NCBI GenBank assembly: GCA_002212985.1
Contig: NBMY01000143.1
Span: 39,090 to 103,089 of the forward strand
DNA: 64,000 nucleotides
Origin: Sphingobacteriales bacterium TSM_CSS
Lineage (GTDB): Bacteria; Bacteroidota; Bacteroidia; Chitinophagales; UBA2359
Direction of reading: 5' to 3'
Shown here piece by piece: positions 45,932 to 55,851 of this stretch. Position 1 is the stretch's first letter; every line of letters begins with the position of its first letter. The position numbers and the translations under genes are program-made. Under the pieces are notes generated by a model. The model had not been told where the DNA came from. It was given only the letters and a program-made list of their open reading frames with translations, and did not search any database.

Positions 45932-46864
45932 ATGAGTTCGCAAATAATGCTTTTTGGCGGCAGAACGTCAAAAACGTTGGCTGAAGAGATAGCAAGACAC
46001 TACGATTTACCGTTAATTAACGTTCAACTTCAGCAATTCAGTGATGGGGAACTGCAACCGGTAATTCAGGATTCGGTTCGTGGGGAGTATGTTTTTTTCA
46101 TACAATCAACCAACCCGCCATCGGATAATTTAATGGAGTTGCTCTTGCTTATTGATGCAGCAAGGCGTGCATCGGCAGAATACGTTACGGCGGTTATTCC
46201 ATATTTTGGGTATGCCCGCCAGGATAGGAAAGACAAGCCCCGTGTGCCCATAGCAGCCAAGTTGCTTGCCAATATTTTAACCACCGCAGGAGCTAACCGG
46301 GTTATGACCATGGACCTCCATGCGCCTCAAATACAGGGGTTCTTTGACATACCGGTTGACCATTTGGACAGTTCGGCCGTTTTTGTGCCTTATATAAAGG
46401 AGTTGGGCAATGCCGCAGATTTGCTGTTTGCCTCGCCCGATGTAGGCGGCACCAAACGTGCAAGGTTCTATGCCAAGCATTTTAAAACCGATATGGTAAT
46501 TTGCGACAAATACCGCGAAAAAGCCAATGAAATTGCCGGCATGACGGTTATTGGCAACGTAGAAGGGCGTGACGTGGTATTGGTTGACGATATAGTAGAT
46601 ACAGCAGGTACTTTGTGTAATGCAGCCGAAGCCCTGCTGGAAAAAGGCGCTAAAAGCGTAAGGGCAATTTGTACGCACCCCGTTTTATCGGGTGCCGCCT
46701 ATGAAAGAATTGAAAAATCGGTGCTTACCGAGTTGGTAGTTTGCAACACCCTGCCACTTAAACAGGCATCAAAAAAAATAAGGGTATTGTCTGTTGCGCC
46801 CTTGTTTGCAACAGCCATTAAACGCATATTTGAACACCGGTCCATCAGTTCGTTGTTCAGCTAA
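45932..46864 (+). CDS. prs: Ribose-phosphate pyrophosphokinase
   Basis: A 310-residue cytoplasmic enzyme that makes phosphoribosyl pyrophosphate for nucleotides, histidine and tryptophan. IQSTNPPSDNLMELLLLIDA, YFGYARQDRKDKPRVPIAAK (catalytic loop region), TMDLHAPQIQGFFDIPVDH (metal and PRPP synthetase signature) and VVLVDDIVDTAGTLCNA (ribose-5-phosphate loop) are all present. Length and start are normal. It is followed by rplY (95 bp), a pairing common in Bacteroidota, and likely cotranscribed with it. Confidence 0.98.
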   Translation: MSSQIMLFGGRTSKTLAEEIARHYDLPLINVQLQQFSDGELQPVIQDSVRGEYVFFIQSTNPPSDNLMELLLLIDAARRASAEYVTAVIPYFGYARQDRKDKPRVPIAAKLLANILTTAGANRVMTMDLHAPQIQGFFDIPVDHLDSSAVFVPYIKELGNAADLLFASPDVGGTKRARFYAKHFKTDMVICDKYREKANEIAGMTVIGNVEGRDVVLVDDIVDTAGTLCNAAEALLEKGAKSVRAICTHPVLSGAAYERIEKSVLTELVVCNTLPLKQASKKIRVLSVAPLFATAIKRIFEHRSISSLFS

Positions 46865-46959
46865 CGAAGTAAAACCGGCAAACCGAATTGCAACAAAAGA
46901 TACCTAACCACACCTGAAATAAAACGACATTAAAAATAAACAAAAAGAGTTGATATAGC

Positions 46960-47544
46960 ATGAAAACGCTGACCATTAAAGGAGAGTTGAGAGCTGCAAC
47001 CGGTAGCAGAAGCGCAAAAGATTTGCGCAACAAAAATTTTGTTCCCTGCGTAATGTACGGCGGTGAGCAAAACATACATTTTGGCGCTCATGAACGCGAC
47101 TTTGCCCCCATACTGCACAGCCCCGACCTCATTGTTGCCGAAATTGATATTGACGGTAAAATTTACCGCACCATACTGAAAGATGCGCAGTTTGACCCCA
47201 TCAAAGACCAGGTACTTCATATTGATTTTCAGGAATTGGCGCCGGGTCACAAAGTAGTAACAGAGCTTCCTATACGCCTTACCGGTATGGCCGCAGGGGT
47301 AAAAGCAGGCGGACGCTTGCTGCAAAAAGTGCGCAAGGTGAAAGTTAAAGCGCTGCCCGAAAATCTGGTATCGGAAATTGTAGTGGGTGTAGAAGCATTG
47401 GAAGTGGGTAAATCTATCCGTATCAGGGATATTGACCTGCCGGGTGTTGAGTTTCTCAGTTCTCCTGCATTGCCTATTGCTACTGTAGAAATTACCCGCG
47501 CCATACGTTCTGCACAAGCTGCAGCTGCCGCAGGTAAAAAATAG
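46960..47544 (+). CDS. rplY: 50S ribosomal protein L25/general stress protein Ctc
   Basis: A 194-residue protein that binds 5S rRNA. KTLTIKGELRAATGSRSAKDLR is the L25 start, VPCVMYGGEQNIHF the core, and the C-terminal TL5/CTC domain (GKSIRIRDIDLPGVEFLSSP) follows, making the long form normal outside enterics. It follows prs on the same strand, the common gene pair. Confidence 0.95.
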   Translation: MKTLTIKGELRAATGSRSAKDLRNKNFVPCVMYGGEQNIHFGAHERDFAPILHSPDLIVAEIDIDGKIYRTILKDAQFDPIKDQVLHIDFQELAPGHKVVTELPIRLTGMAAGVKAGGRLLQKVRKVKVKALPENLVSEIVVGVEALEVGKSIRIRDIDLPGVEFLSSPALPIATVEITRAIRSAQAAAAAGKK

Positions 47545-47858
47545 TTTTACCCCTTACCGCAGCGAAATAACCGTTGTGCTGTTTTTTGTGTGCTGTGCTA
47601 TATGCAAACAACGCGTAAACCCCGAATTTCGGGAGAAGAAAAACACGCAAAGGGTTACTTTGCAAAATATTGCAATTTCCAGAATATTGCTGCTCCCCTC
47701 TTCTCTTAACATTGCCCACTGCAAGTCTAAAGAAGAAGGGAGCGGCTTATGTTATGGTTTTAGTACAGTAATTAGCAGGCAGAAACGGGTAAAGAACTTT
47801 TGAATAATGCAGAAAGTTGTTACTTTGCGGTTTTACCCCCTTTCTTGTACTTATTAGT
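47545..47858 (+). promoter_or_regulatory. Intergenic region with the pth promoter
   Basis: The 314 bp between rplY and pth hold no gene. Near its end, TTG at 47800-47802, an 18-bp gap and TACTTTG at 47821-47827 (one base short of TAnnTTTG) form a probable promoter. Transcription near 47836 supports the ATG at 47859 over the in-frame TTG at 47817. Confidence 0.45.
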
Positions 47859-48482
47859 ATGGCTACTGCATATCCGCTTTGTTTACTGCACCGTTTTCTG
47901 AGCAATAAAAATACGCCAACCACCTTGAATTTTCTGATTGCCGGACTGGGTAATGTGGGTGTGCAGTACGAACACACTCGCCACAACATAGGTTTTGATG
48001 TGCTGGACTTTCTTGCCAAACAGCACAACGCTGCTTTTGCCTCCGACCGGCTGGCTTCAAAAGCACAAATACGCATTAAAGGCCGCACCTTGCACCTTAT
48101 AAAACCCGGCACCTATATGAATCTTAGCGGAAAAGCCGTTCGGTACTGGATGCAGGCTACAAAAACCACCGAACAGCAATTGCTGGTGGTTTTAGATGAT
48201 ATAGCCCTGCCGTTTGGCAAACTGCGCCTGCGGGGTAAAGGCAGCGACGGTGGCCACAACGGATTGAAAAGCATTGACGAACTTTTGGGCAACAATAACT
48301 ATGCTCGTCTTCGTTTTGGAATTGGCAGCAATTATGCAAAAGGTAAACAGGCCGACTTTGTTCTAAGCCCCTGGAATGACGAGGAAAAAACTGCCCTGCC
48401 TCAATATCTTGAAAAAGCGGCCGATGCCATTGTTTGCTTTGCTTTAGAAGGGCTGGAACGCGCAATGAACAAGTTTAACTAA
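47859..48482 (+). CDS. pth: Peptidyl-tRNA hydrolase
   Basis: A 207-residue enzyme that frees stalled peptidyl-tRNAs. LNFLIAGLGNVGVQYEHTRHNIGFDVLDFL holds the catalytic histidine of HNxGF (given here as TRHNIGF), KPGTYMNLSGKAVRYW the asparagine, and LDDIALPFGKLRLRGKGSDGGHNGLKSI-type sequence (DDIALPFGKLRLRGKGS and GGHNGLKS) the glycine-rich motif. About 30 residues precede the core, slightly longer than usual. The start at 47859 is supported by the promoter just upstream. The gene is followed by cutA. Confidence 0.95.
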   Translation: MATAYPLCLLHRFLSNKNTPTTLNFLIAGLGNVGVQYEHTRHNIGFDVLDFLAKQHNAAFASDRLASKAQIRIKGRTLHLIKPGTYMNLSGKAVRYWMQATKTTEQQLLVVLDDIALPFGKLRLRGKGSDGGHNGLKSIDELLGNNNYARLRFGIGSNYAKGKQADFVLSPWNDEEKTALPQYLEKAADAIVCFALEGLERAMNKFN

Positions 48483-48635
48483 CTTTACCGCATTCCAATC
48501 ACCTGCCGCAATGTTTCAGAAATAGTTTAACAAGATCGCAGGGTTGGTTTTACATGAATTTCTCTAATAGTGTAGCTTTTTTTGAAAATCTACCCAATCT
48601 GCTACCCCGACTCGCGTTAAAAAAACAACAAAATC

Positions 48636-48950
48636 ATGGCATTTATAGCAATTTACATCACCAACAGCAGTGCCGAGGAAGCACATAAAGTTGCCGCCCA
48701 CCTGTTGCAAAAAAAGTTGGTGGCTTGCGCCAACATATTTCCGGTGAGCAGTTCCTACTATTGGCAGGGCGCGCTGCAAAATGAACAAGAATTTGTGGCA
48801 TTGGTTAAAACCCGGCCTGCTTTATGGGAAGCGGTAAAACAGGAGGTGGCGGCTGTACACAGCTACCAAACGCCGTGTATAATGCGTTTTGAGGTAAGCG
48901 CAAATGAAGACTATGAGGCCTGGATTGAGCAGGAAACATGCGGCAGTTAG
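48636..48950 (+). CDS. cutA: CutA family divalent-ion tolerance protein
   Basis: A 104-residue trimeric protein. FIAIYITNSSAEEAHKVAAH, KKLVACANIFPVSSSYYWQG and NEQEFVALVKTRPALWEAV are diagnostic of CutA, linked to copper tolerance in E. coli, although its general function is unsettled. Length is normal. The gene lies 153 bp after pth and converges on the TolQ-type gene. Confidence 0.95.
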   Translation: MAFIAIYITNSSAEEAHKVAAHLLQKKLVACANIFPVSSSYYWQGALQNEQEFVALVKTRPALWEAVKQEVAAVHSYQTPCIMRFEVSANEDYEAWIEQETCGS

Positions 48951-49003
48951 CCGAGGCTTTGTACGATAAAGCATACTGCCGCCCCAAAAGAGGGGCAACA
49001 AGT

Positions 49004-49753
49004 TTATTCGAGGTGAATACGGTTAACCAGGTTTTCGATGAGGTACTCTTCCATATCGGTATGCAGGAGTTCTTCTTTTTCCTGCAGGTCATGGAAAATC
49101 CACATCATTACAATGCTAAGTAGCAAAGCAACCAAGGTAGTATCGAATGCAAGGTACATGGAGTTGGTAATATTTGCCAAACCTTCGGGGGTATCGGCCA
49201 TGTAGGCATAACCCAAAGCTTGTGCGATACCCAAAATGGTTCCGATAAAACCGAGTGAAGGAATGGCCCACCCAATGTACCTGATAATGGATTGCTTGCT
49301 TTCGGCACGAGAATAATTTATTTTTACCTGCGAAGATACCACACTCAACACATCGGAAACCGATTTGTCTGCCCTGAATTTGGTGGCTGCCTTTTTAATG
49401 ATGTCAACAATAAGGTATTTGTGCTCCTTTTCAAAATCAATCATTTTAATTTTGAGTTCGTTTACATCATCGGGCGACAAAACCCATTGCTCCTGCTCGG
49501 GCAGCAGGTTCAATTTAAGGCTTCCCCGTTCATATTTAACAATGTTCAGGAGGTTCTGCATTTCAAAAATGCCGCAGAAAAAGGCAATAAAGGTGAGATA
49601 TTGCACGAGGCCGCCGGGAATATCGCCGCCAAAAATCTGGAAAATTCTTTTTGCGGTAGGCTGGTCAATGAGGTTAAACCCTGCCACAAGCACTATTTCG
49701 AGGAGGGTGGCAACTACAAATGCGAGGAGGAGATTTTTTAAGCGCTGGTTCAT
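49004..49753 (-). CDS. MotA/TolQ/ExbB family proton-channel protein
   Basis: A 249-residue inner-membrane protein. Membrane helices are at about residues 7-27, 44-64, 160-180 and 205-225. The late segment IRYIGWAIPSLGFIGTILGIAQALG and FDTTLVALLLSIVMMWIFHD are the MotA/TolQ/ExbB signature that with a MotB/TolR/ExbD partner uses the proton gradient. No TolR/ExbD gene is adjacent. The zinc-ribbon-FHA gene lies 267 bp upstream on the same strand. Confidence 0.88.
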   Translation of the reverse strand: MNQRLKNLLLAFVVATLLEIVLVAGFNLIDQPTAKRIFQIFGGDIPGGLVQYLTFIAFFCGIFEMQNLLNIVKYERGSLKLNLLPEQEQWVLSPDDVNELKIKMIDFEKEHKYLIVDIIKKAATKFRADKSVSDVLSVVSSQVKINYSRAESKQSIIRYIGWAIPSLGFIGTILGIAQALGYAYMADTPEGLANITNSMYLAFDTTLVALLLSIVMMWIFHDLQEKEELLHTDMEEYLIENLVNRIHLE

Positions 49754-50020
49754 TGTATTAATGTTGCAGATTTTTCGGTGTTACTTGACTGTTTTGCGGC
49801 AAGGTATTCGGGCAACAGGCTGAATTGTTTATGTTTACCTGTTTGGCATATTACAACGCGGCATACCTTGCGTACTGCTTACATGGTTGTTTTTGTGTAG
49901 TTTGTAAGTTGAACCGTTTTGTTTTTGATAAGGCATTATAGCTAAGCGGTTGAGCAAATACATTCCGAAACGGCAGGCAAGATAACACTAAAATTGCCAA
50001 CCCATAATATGGTTTCGGGT

Positions 50021-50776
50021 TTATTTTTTACGAATGGCTACGGTATCGGTAAATTCGGTATTTTGTACACTATGGGCGGCCGAGTATCGGTCGTCGGTTT
50101 GGTCAATGTTTTTAAACACTAATTTGGTAGTTCCAACCTGTATGGTATCACCGTCTTTCAGAAAAACAGGTTTGCCTTTTGGCAGTCTTTCGGAAATGGC
50201 GTTAATATAGGTTCCGTTGGTACTGGGATGGCCGCCGCGCAGGCTTCCGTCGTCATTCAGTTCAAAATGAAAGCGGTGCAGAAAATCTTTGTTAATGTTT
50301 ATGATGGCATGAACACGGCTAACATACTCGTCGTCTTCTATCCTAATATCAACATGATGCGGCCCGTCGGGACGGCCAATTACGTTTCGTCCTTCAAAAA
50401 GCTCATAGGTTACGGGCAGTTTTCCCTCTGTATGCACCACCAACCAACCGGCTACAATTTTACCGCTTTTTTCGGGGTTGCGGTTTTCTTTAATAATAAC
50501 TTGTCCGGTAGCGCTTTTTTCAATTTTTTCATCGGGTTTAAGCTTTTCGAGGATAGTTTTAATATCTACCTGCTCTTGCTGAACTCTGAAAATATCGTTT
50601 ACCGAACGGTTTGGGGCTTCTTCAACCTGTTTAATTTTTTCGATAATAACCTCCTCCTGGGGTTCTTCGGGTTGCTCATGGTACTTATTGAGGGGGTAGT
50701 TGCAGAATTTGCACCTGTATTTGGGAGCCACTACGGGAGTTGTTTTTTTGCAGTTATAGCACTGTACTTTTGCCAT
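50021..50776 (-). CDS. Zinc-ribbon and FHA domain protein
   Basis: A 251-residue cytoplasmic protein. VQCYNCKKTTPVVAPKYRCKFC (given in part: CYNC and CKFC near residues 6-22) is a two-CxxC zinc ribbon. A charged linker follows to ~120. The FHA domain (~130-225) has RNVIGRPDG, EYVSRVHAI and STNGTYIN, the residues that bind phosphothreonine (R, SxxH and NG). It therefore reads phosphorylated proteins, with the zinc ribbon as a second binding module. A Ser/Thr kinase is not in this window. The divergent lipoprotein at 50927 and the TolQ-like gene may belong to the same process. Confidence 0.9.
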   Translation of the reverse strand: MAKVQCYNCKKTTPVVAPKYRCKFCNYPLNKYHEQPEEPQEEVIIEKIKQVEEAPNRSVNDIFRVQQEQVDIKTILEKLKPDEKIEKSATGQVIIKENRNPEKSGKIVAGWLVVHTEGKLPVTYELFEGRNVIGRPDGPHHVDIRIEDDEYVSRVHAIININKDFLHRFHFELNDDGSLRGGHPSTNGTYINAISERLPKGKPVFLKDGDTIQVGTTKLVFKNIDQTDDRYSAAHSVQNTEFTDTVAIRKK

Positions 50777-50926
50777 TTATAGTTATTTATTGCTTTTGGA
50801 AAAAAACAAGCGGGTTAAAACCGGAATTACTTTGGTTAAAAGTGTTGCAAAACTAAGCATCTCTGTCATAAAAACAAACAATGTTGCAGAAATTACCTGC
50901 ATATTGAAACTTTTGAGATACAACTA

Positions 50927-51907
50927 ATGTTTAGAACTTATGTAAAACGCAACAGTATGCGCTTTTTATTATGTTGTTGGTGTGGTTTGTTGTTACTTTT
51001 TATTGCAAGCTGTGGCAATGAAGAGTTGGAACAATACCATAAAATTGAGCAACTTAGCTACAGGATAGACTCTGTTGGTTACCCTGATTACGAACAACCC
51101 ATTGCACTGCGCAGAGAGTCTATGGAGGCTATTAAGTCTTTTTTAGCTGCTTTTCCAAACAGCATACACGGCGACACCCTGAAGCAATTGCATGGCAATT
51201 ACCAAACCGAAGCGGAACGTTTGCTGGCAGAGTACGAAGATTTTAAGCAACTGAAACAACTGATTTTAGCAGAACAAAGCAGCAAACAAACCGTTGAAAC
51301 GGCAATGGAACAGCTTACCGGTTTTGTAGAAAAGTATCCCCGATGCCCCATGCAAAACGATCTTCGGGATATGAACCTGTATTTGCAGTTTTTGAACGGT
51401 GTAAAATTTTCTATGCCCGAACAGTTAAATACACTATATGATGTAAACAGTTTTATTGACCAATGCCAATTGCTGCTAGGCAAAATAATTAACTCCGAAT
51501 TTGCTGCCCCGGTATCGCAAACGCTCAATGCTCTGGAAACCCGGCGGACTCAAATTTGCGAATCGGAAATAGCAGCGCAGGAAGCCCGAATGCTGAGCGA
51601 AATGGAAACCTATGCCAATGGTTTTTTCAAACAGCAGTGCAAATGCCTCCAGTTGCCAAATTTCGTAAAAAGGCTTGGTGGGTTTGAAAACTACCGGTCG
51701 GAGGTAAAAGATACTTCGCGAAGCGCAAATGCCGAAACCATAAATGTGGAACAGGTATTTGAATACCGTGCGCCGCATGGAATACTTTGCCGGCAAACTT
51801 ATTTATACAAGGTTTTGGTAAAAGGGGTTGTTCAAAAAAGTTGTACTAAAGGTATCAGTTACGCTATTGAGCCGGCCTTGCTCAATGAGCCGGTTCCGGT
51901 GGAGTAG
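50927..51907 (+). CDS. Lipoprotein of unknown function
   Basis: A 326-residue protein. MRFLLCCWCGLLLLFIASCG (from residue 11) is a lipoprotein signal with the cysteine at about residue 29. The body is strongly helical and acidic (for example ESMEAIKSFLAAFPNSIHGD), with two cysteine pairs late (FFKQQCKCLQLPN and ILCRQTY). No family was recognised. Translation could start at 50927 or at the internal ATG at 50957; both give the same mature lipoprotein. Divergent from the FHA gene with 150 bp between and convergent with the sensor kinase. Confidence 0.75.
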   Translation: MFRTYVKRNSMRFLLCCWCGLLLLFIASCGNEELEQYHKIEQLSYRIDSVGYPDYEQPIALRRESMEAIKSFLAAFPNSIHGDTLKQLHGNYQTEAERLLAEYEDFKQLKQLILAEQSSKQTVETAMEQLTGFVEKYPRCPMQNDLRDMNLYLQFLNGVKFSMPEQLNTLYDVNSFIDQCQLLLGKIINSEFAAPVSQTLNALETRRTQICESEIAAQEARMLSEMETYANGFFKQQCKCLQLPNFVKRLGGFENYRSEVKDTSRSANAETINVEQVFEYRAPHGILCRQTYLYKVLVKGVVQKSCTKGISYAIEPALLNEPVPVE

Positions 51908-51915
51908 CGCCATAA

Positions 51916-54900
51916 TTAGTTTAAGAATGCAGGCGGCATTGTTTCCACATCGGTTTTAGCCAGCGGAAGTTCAACAAAAAAGGTGGTACCCTCATTCACT
52001 TTGCTGGTAAACCATATTTTACCGTTTATGGCATGAACAATGTTTTGTGTCATGGCCAACCCCAGCCCCATTCCCGAGCTTCGGGTGGTAAAGTTGGGGG
52101 CAAAAACCTTCTGTACCAATTCTTCGGGTATGCCTATGCCGTTATCGGTTATGGCAATAACCACGTTGTCTGCGGTTTGTCTGGTTGTTACCCACACTTG
52201 TCCTTCGCGGTCATTGGGTATGGCCTGAATGGCATTTTTAATGATGTTGTTAAACACGCGCAGCAGCTGGCTTCTGTCGGCAAATACCTTGCAATCTTCA
52301 TGGGGCGCGGGGTATTGAATATGAATACTGTCATCATATAGCGTAACCACATTGCCAAGCACTTCTTTAATATTTACCAATTCATTGTTGGGTTTGGGCA
52401 TTTTGGCAAAAGTAGAAAACTCGGTTGCTATATCAGAGAGTATGTCTATTTGCTCTATCAACGATTTGGCAATCCTTTCGGTCATTTCCTTTATTTTGGG
52501 GTGGTTATCGCGCGAGGCCCTCAATAAATGCTGTATGTTTAGTTTCATGGGCGTAAGCGGATTTTTAATTTCGTGTGCCACTTGTCTTGCCATTTCTTTC
52601 CAGGCAGTTTGCCGTTCGGATTCTGCCAGTTTTTTCACGCTTTTATCCAGTTCAATTATGGTTTTGTTGTACTGTGCCACCAATGTTCCCATTTCGTCAT
52701 TATGAGGATAGTACAACTGTTCATTGGTTTGCCCCAGTTTTATATCTTTCAGTTTATTACTCATAAGGCGCAAGGGGTTGGTAAGTTTCCTTGCAATAAA
52801 AAAGGCCAGCAGGGTTGCGCTAATAAAAAGAATGAGATACACATTGAGCAGATACCCTATAAAGGCCAGCAGTTCGCGTCTGAACACTTTTTGCCGGGCA
52901 AAGTACGGCAGGTTCAGGTAGGCATTAACCGCATTGCCCACTTCGCTTTTTACCGGTATATATGCCGAAAGGTAGTTAAGTGAGCCAATTTGTTCGTATT
53001 GAATAAACTGGTTGTTTTTTTCTTTTGCCATTTGGTTCCAGGCAAACGGGTTCATGCGGTTTGACAACAAACCTCGGGTAAAAATATCGGGCTGCGAAGA
53101 AGCGATCAATTGCCCGGCATTGTCATATAAGTTCATGTCAATATCATAAATGCGCGAGGCCACCCGCAGCATGTCGGCCATGTCGTCGGTGTTATTCAGT
53201 ATGTCGTTCCGGTCAATTTTAGGTGTTTCGGCTACGGTGCCGGGGCTATTGTTATCTAACTGCATTTGAATACTGCGCCTATGCACCGTTGCCTCTATCA
53301 AGTTTTCAATGGTGGCAAGGGCTTCTTTTTGTTTTTGCATAAGTTGTGAGCGGTGGTTTTCGGTAGAGCGCTCGTAAAATGAGCGAATGGTTGCAAAACC
53401 TACCAATAAAAAAGTAAGTAACATCAGCGTTAACATGGCGAAACTAATGCGCCTTTGCAGGCTACCATATATAATTTCATTATATATATATTTTCCGTTT
53501 CCTATATTAAAGATGGCATTAAAAAGTATTATTAATATAAAATATATAAAAGCCACCAGAACAAACAAAACAAACAGCGACAAAACCGGCAGGAAAAGAG
53601 CAAGCGGCTTTGAAACCACCACAATCTTTGTAGGGGAGGGCATATCTTCCCTGTCAGATTTGTCGGTTAGCGTATCGGAGTTAGCGGGGCGTTGGTAAAC
53701 AAGGTGAGAGTAGCCCTTGTCGGTAACATATGTGGCAACCGCCCCCGGGTCGGGTTTAAAAACAGCGGGCTGCTGCAAGGGATAAGAAAAGTTGCCACGG
53801 TTAATTTCCATTGCATTGTTTTGGTAGATGGCATAACTGTAATCTTCCGTTCCTTTGGCCTCTCTGAAACGGTCTTCAATTATCAGTTCGGGATAAACGC
53901 TTTCGGCTCTTCCGGTTTTAGGTTCCAATTCTATAATTAAATACCCGATGGGCGCACGCACCGAATCTTCGAGCTGAAAAACCGGCAGTTTTGAAAGGTA
54001 GTTGTACCCGTTCATGTCATTGGGTATGAGGTACAAAAAGTTATTGGTTGTATTAATACTGTTGGCTCCAATACGCCGGTTGTATTCTTTAAGATAAACC
54101 AACCTGTTTTTCTCATCAAGACAATAGCCGTCAACGTTAAAGGGGAGTATATTTTTAACGTTGTATTTACCCGAAAAATCGCGCAGGTATATTTTTTCAA
54201 TACGCTTAAGCAGTTCGTCTGAGGGTAGCAAAGGTTTGCTTGTGTAATATTTCCTTACTATTTCATCTTCCAGCATAATTTTTGTGGCTATGTCGTTAAA
54301 CTTTGCCTCCAAGGCATTATCTTCCTGTATAGCTTTTTTTTCGGCAAACTGCTCTCGCACACGTTTCTCATAAACATAAGACTGATAACTGAGCATAAGT
54401 GTAGCCAAAGCCGAAAAAACCAAAATCCAGGCAACGCCTTTTAAGTTAAAAAAAGTACGGTTGGCCGGTATTTGTAAAAATGGCATTAGCAGCAACCACA
54501 GCGCCATGGCGGTAAGCATAATCAGGTGCATGAGGCCTGCAAGATGTAAAGCCTGTAACACGGCATAACCTACAAACCAAAAAACTACCCCGCCTGCCCT
54601 GTAAAGAAAGGAAACCGGAATTTTTGAAAAATATAATCCCAGCAATTGCAGCACGTAAAACAAAGAGGTAAACAGAAAAATAATAACAAGAAGCGCCGCG
54701 AGCGTATTTAAATCAAAGGCAGAAAAAGCGGAAAGGTCGAAAGAAACATTAAAATTTGAAACCATTAAGTAAAGCACCCGGATAAATGCCATTGCAACAC
54801 TGCCGGCCAGCAATAAACCGCCGATAAATTTTACCAGCTTTGCAGTTTTGCCATTTCCGGAGGCATTGTTGTAACTTACCGGGGTATCGGGCGTTTTGAT

Positions 54901-55851
54901 GTTTCGGTACACAAAACTCAAAAACCAAGCTATAAGAGCCATATTTACCAGCAAATCTCCCAAAGACGGAAATAAAGGCGTTCCGTTTGGCAATTCGGCA
55001 AACAGGTGGGCATTTTCCAGTGTATGCGGAATACCTGTAAGTGTGCAGATAACCCGAAGCAGAAAAAGAGTAATGCCTAAAAACACAGCCGCATCAGATA
55101 ACCCTCTGCCAACATATAAATACTGGGCAATGCGGTAGAGCATGAGCAATACCAAAAACAATGCCACAACCTGCAAGATTACTACTGCCCAGTTAACTCC
55201 ATTTGCTGCCGCCGGCTTATGGTAAGACAAATACAAAGTAGAATGTGCAGTTGTATTGCCGGCTCGTACAGCATTTTCGGTTTTGGTAAGGCTGAAGGCA
55301 ATATTACCGGGCGCCTTTAGCAACGGGTTTACCCCGTTGGTGAGGTATTGGTTTTCTATTTCGTACCGGTATTCTACCGGAAACAGCGCCACAGCAGTAA
55401 GTCCGTTTAAGGATGCCTGACCGGATGTTTGATACTGCCTTATAATTAACTGGTAAATGGCATTCTGGAACTTTTCGTAATGCACACCCGGGCGGTAATC
55501 TTCATACCAATAGGGTTTTTCGGGCACTACTTCGTTATTGTTCCAATACACCAGCAGACCATTCTGATACAGTAAAATGCTGTAGGGTTTGTGGGTTAGA
55601 AGGTCAAGGTCTTCAATGGTATAAGAGCCGGTTGCCAGCCGGCGCAAAAGGTTGTTGTCTTCCAGCAATCGGTAAAAATCTTTTTCCTGCTTGTCTAACC
55701 GACTTGTAACATTGCCGGCTATTACCGCCAGATTTTCGGAACGCTGCCCCGCCAGCAAAATGAGCAGAGATACAAGAAAGAGCAGTATAACGGCGCCTGC
55801 CAACAGCCACCATTTTTTGTTTACCCCTATAAATTGCACCCCATTTTCCAT
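51916..55851 (-). CDS. Large membrane sensor histidine kinase (NtrY-like)
   Basis: A 1311-residue kinase. A first helix (~14-33) is followed by an extracytoplasmic domain, then a block of membrane helices around 225-490 interrupted by loops, a second extracytoplasmic segment, and helices around 775-830. A HAMP linker (ARKLTNPLRLMSNKLKDIKLG) leads to the H-box EMARQVAHEIKNPLTPMKLN, then N-box NIIKNAIQAIPND, and the ATP lid DNGIGIPEELVQKVFAPNFTT with GMGLGLAMTQNI. The transmitter is of the NtrY/NtrB class. The sensed signal is unknown, and its response regulator is not adjacent. It is unusually long for the class because of the multi-helix membrane block. Confidence 0.92.
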   Translation of the reverse strand: MENGVQFIGVNKKWWLLAGAVILLFLVSLLILLAGQRSENLAVIAGNVTSRLDKQEKDFYRLLEDNNLLRRLATGSYTIEDLDLLTHKPYSILLYQNGLLVYWNNNEVVPEKPYWYEDYRPGVHYEKFQNAIYQLIIRQYQTSGQASLNGLTAVALFPVEYRYEIENQYLTNGVNPLLKAPGNIAFSLTKTENAVRAGNTTAHSTLYLSYHKPAAANGVNWAVVILQVVALFLVLLMLYRIAQYLYVGRGLSDAAVFLGITLFLLRVICTLTGIPHTLENAHLFAELPNGTPLFPSLGDLLVNMALIAWFLSFVYRNIKTPDTPVSYNNASGNGKTAKLVKFIGGLLLAGSVAMAFIRVLYLMVSNFNVSFDLSAFSAFDLNTLAALLVIIFLFTSLFYVLQLLGLYFSKIPVSFLYRAGGVVFWFVGYAVLQALHLAGLMHLIMLTAMALWLLLMPFLQIPANRTFFNLKGVAWILVFSALATLMLSYQSYVYEKRVREQFAEKKAIQEDNALEAKFNDIATKIMLEDEIVRKYYTSKPLLPSDELLKRIEKIYLRDFSGKYNVKNILPFNVDGYCLDEKNRLVYLKEYNRRIGANSINTTNNFLYLIPNDMNGYNYLSKLPVFQLEDSVRAPIGYLIIELEPKTGRAESVYPELIIEDRFREAKGTEDYSYAIYQNNAMEINRGNFSYPLQQPAVFKPDPGAVATYVTDKGYSHLVYQRPANSDTLTDKSDREDMPSPTKIVVVSKPLALFLPVLSLFVLFVLVAFIYFILIILFNAIFNIGNGKYIYNEIIYGSLQRRISFAMLTLMLLTFLLVGFATIRSFYERSTENHRSQLMQKQKEALATIENLIEATVHRRSIQMQLDNNSPGTVAETPKIDRNDILNNTDDMADMLRVASRIYDIDMNLYDNAGQLIASSQPDIFTRGLLSNRMNPFAWNQMAKEKNNQFIQYEQIGSLNYLSAYIPVKSEVGNAVNAYLNLPYFARQKVFRRELLAFIGYLLNVYLILFISATLLAFFIARKLTNPLRLMSNKLKDIKLGQTNEQLYYPHNDEMGTLVAQYNKTIIELDKSVKKLAESERQTAWKEMARQVAHEIKNPLTPMKLNIQHLLRASRDNHPKIKEMTERIAKSLIEQIDILSDIATEFSTFAKMPKPNNELVNIKEVLGNVVTLYDDSIHIQYPAPHEDCKVFADRSQLLRVFNNIIKNAIQAIPNDREGQVWVTTRQTADNVVIAITDNGIGIPEELVQKVFAPNFTTRSSGMGLGLAMTQNIVHAINGKIWFTSKVNEGTTFFVELPLAKTDVETMPPAFLN

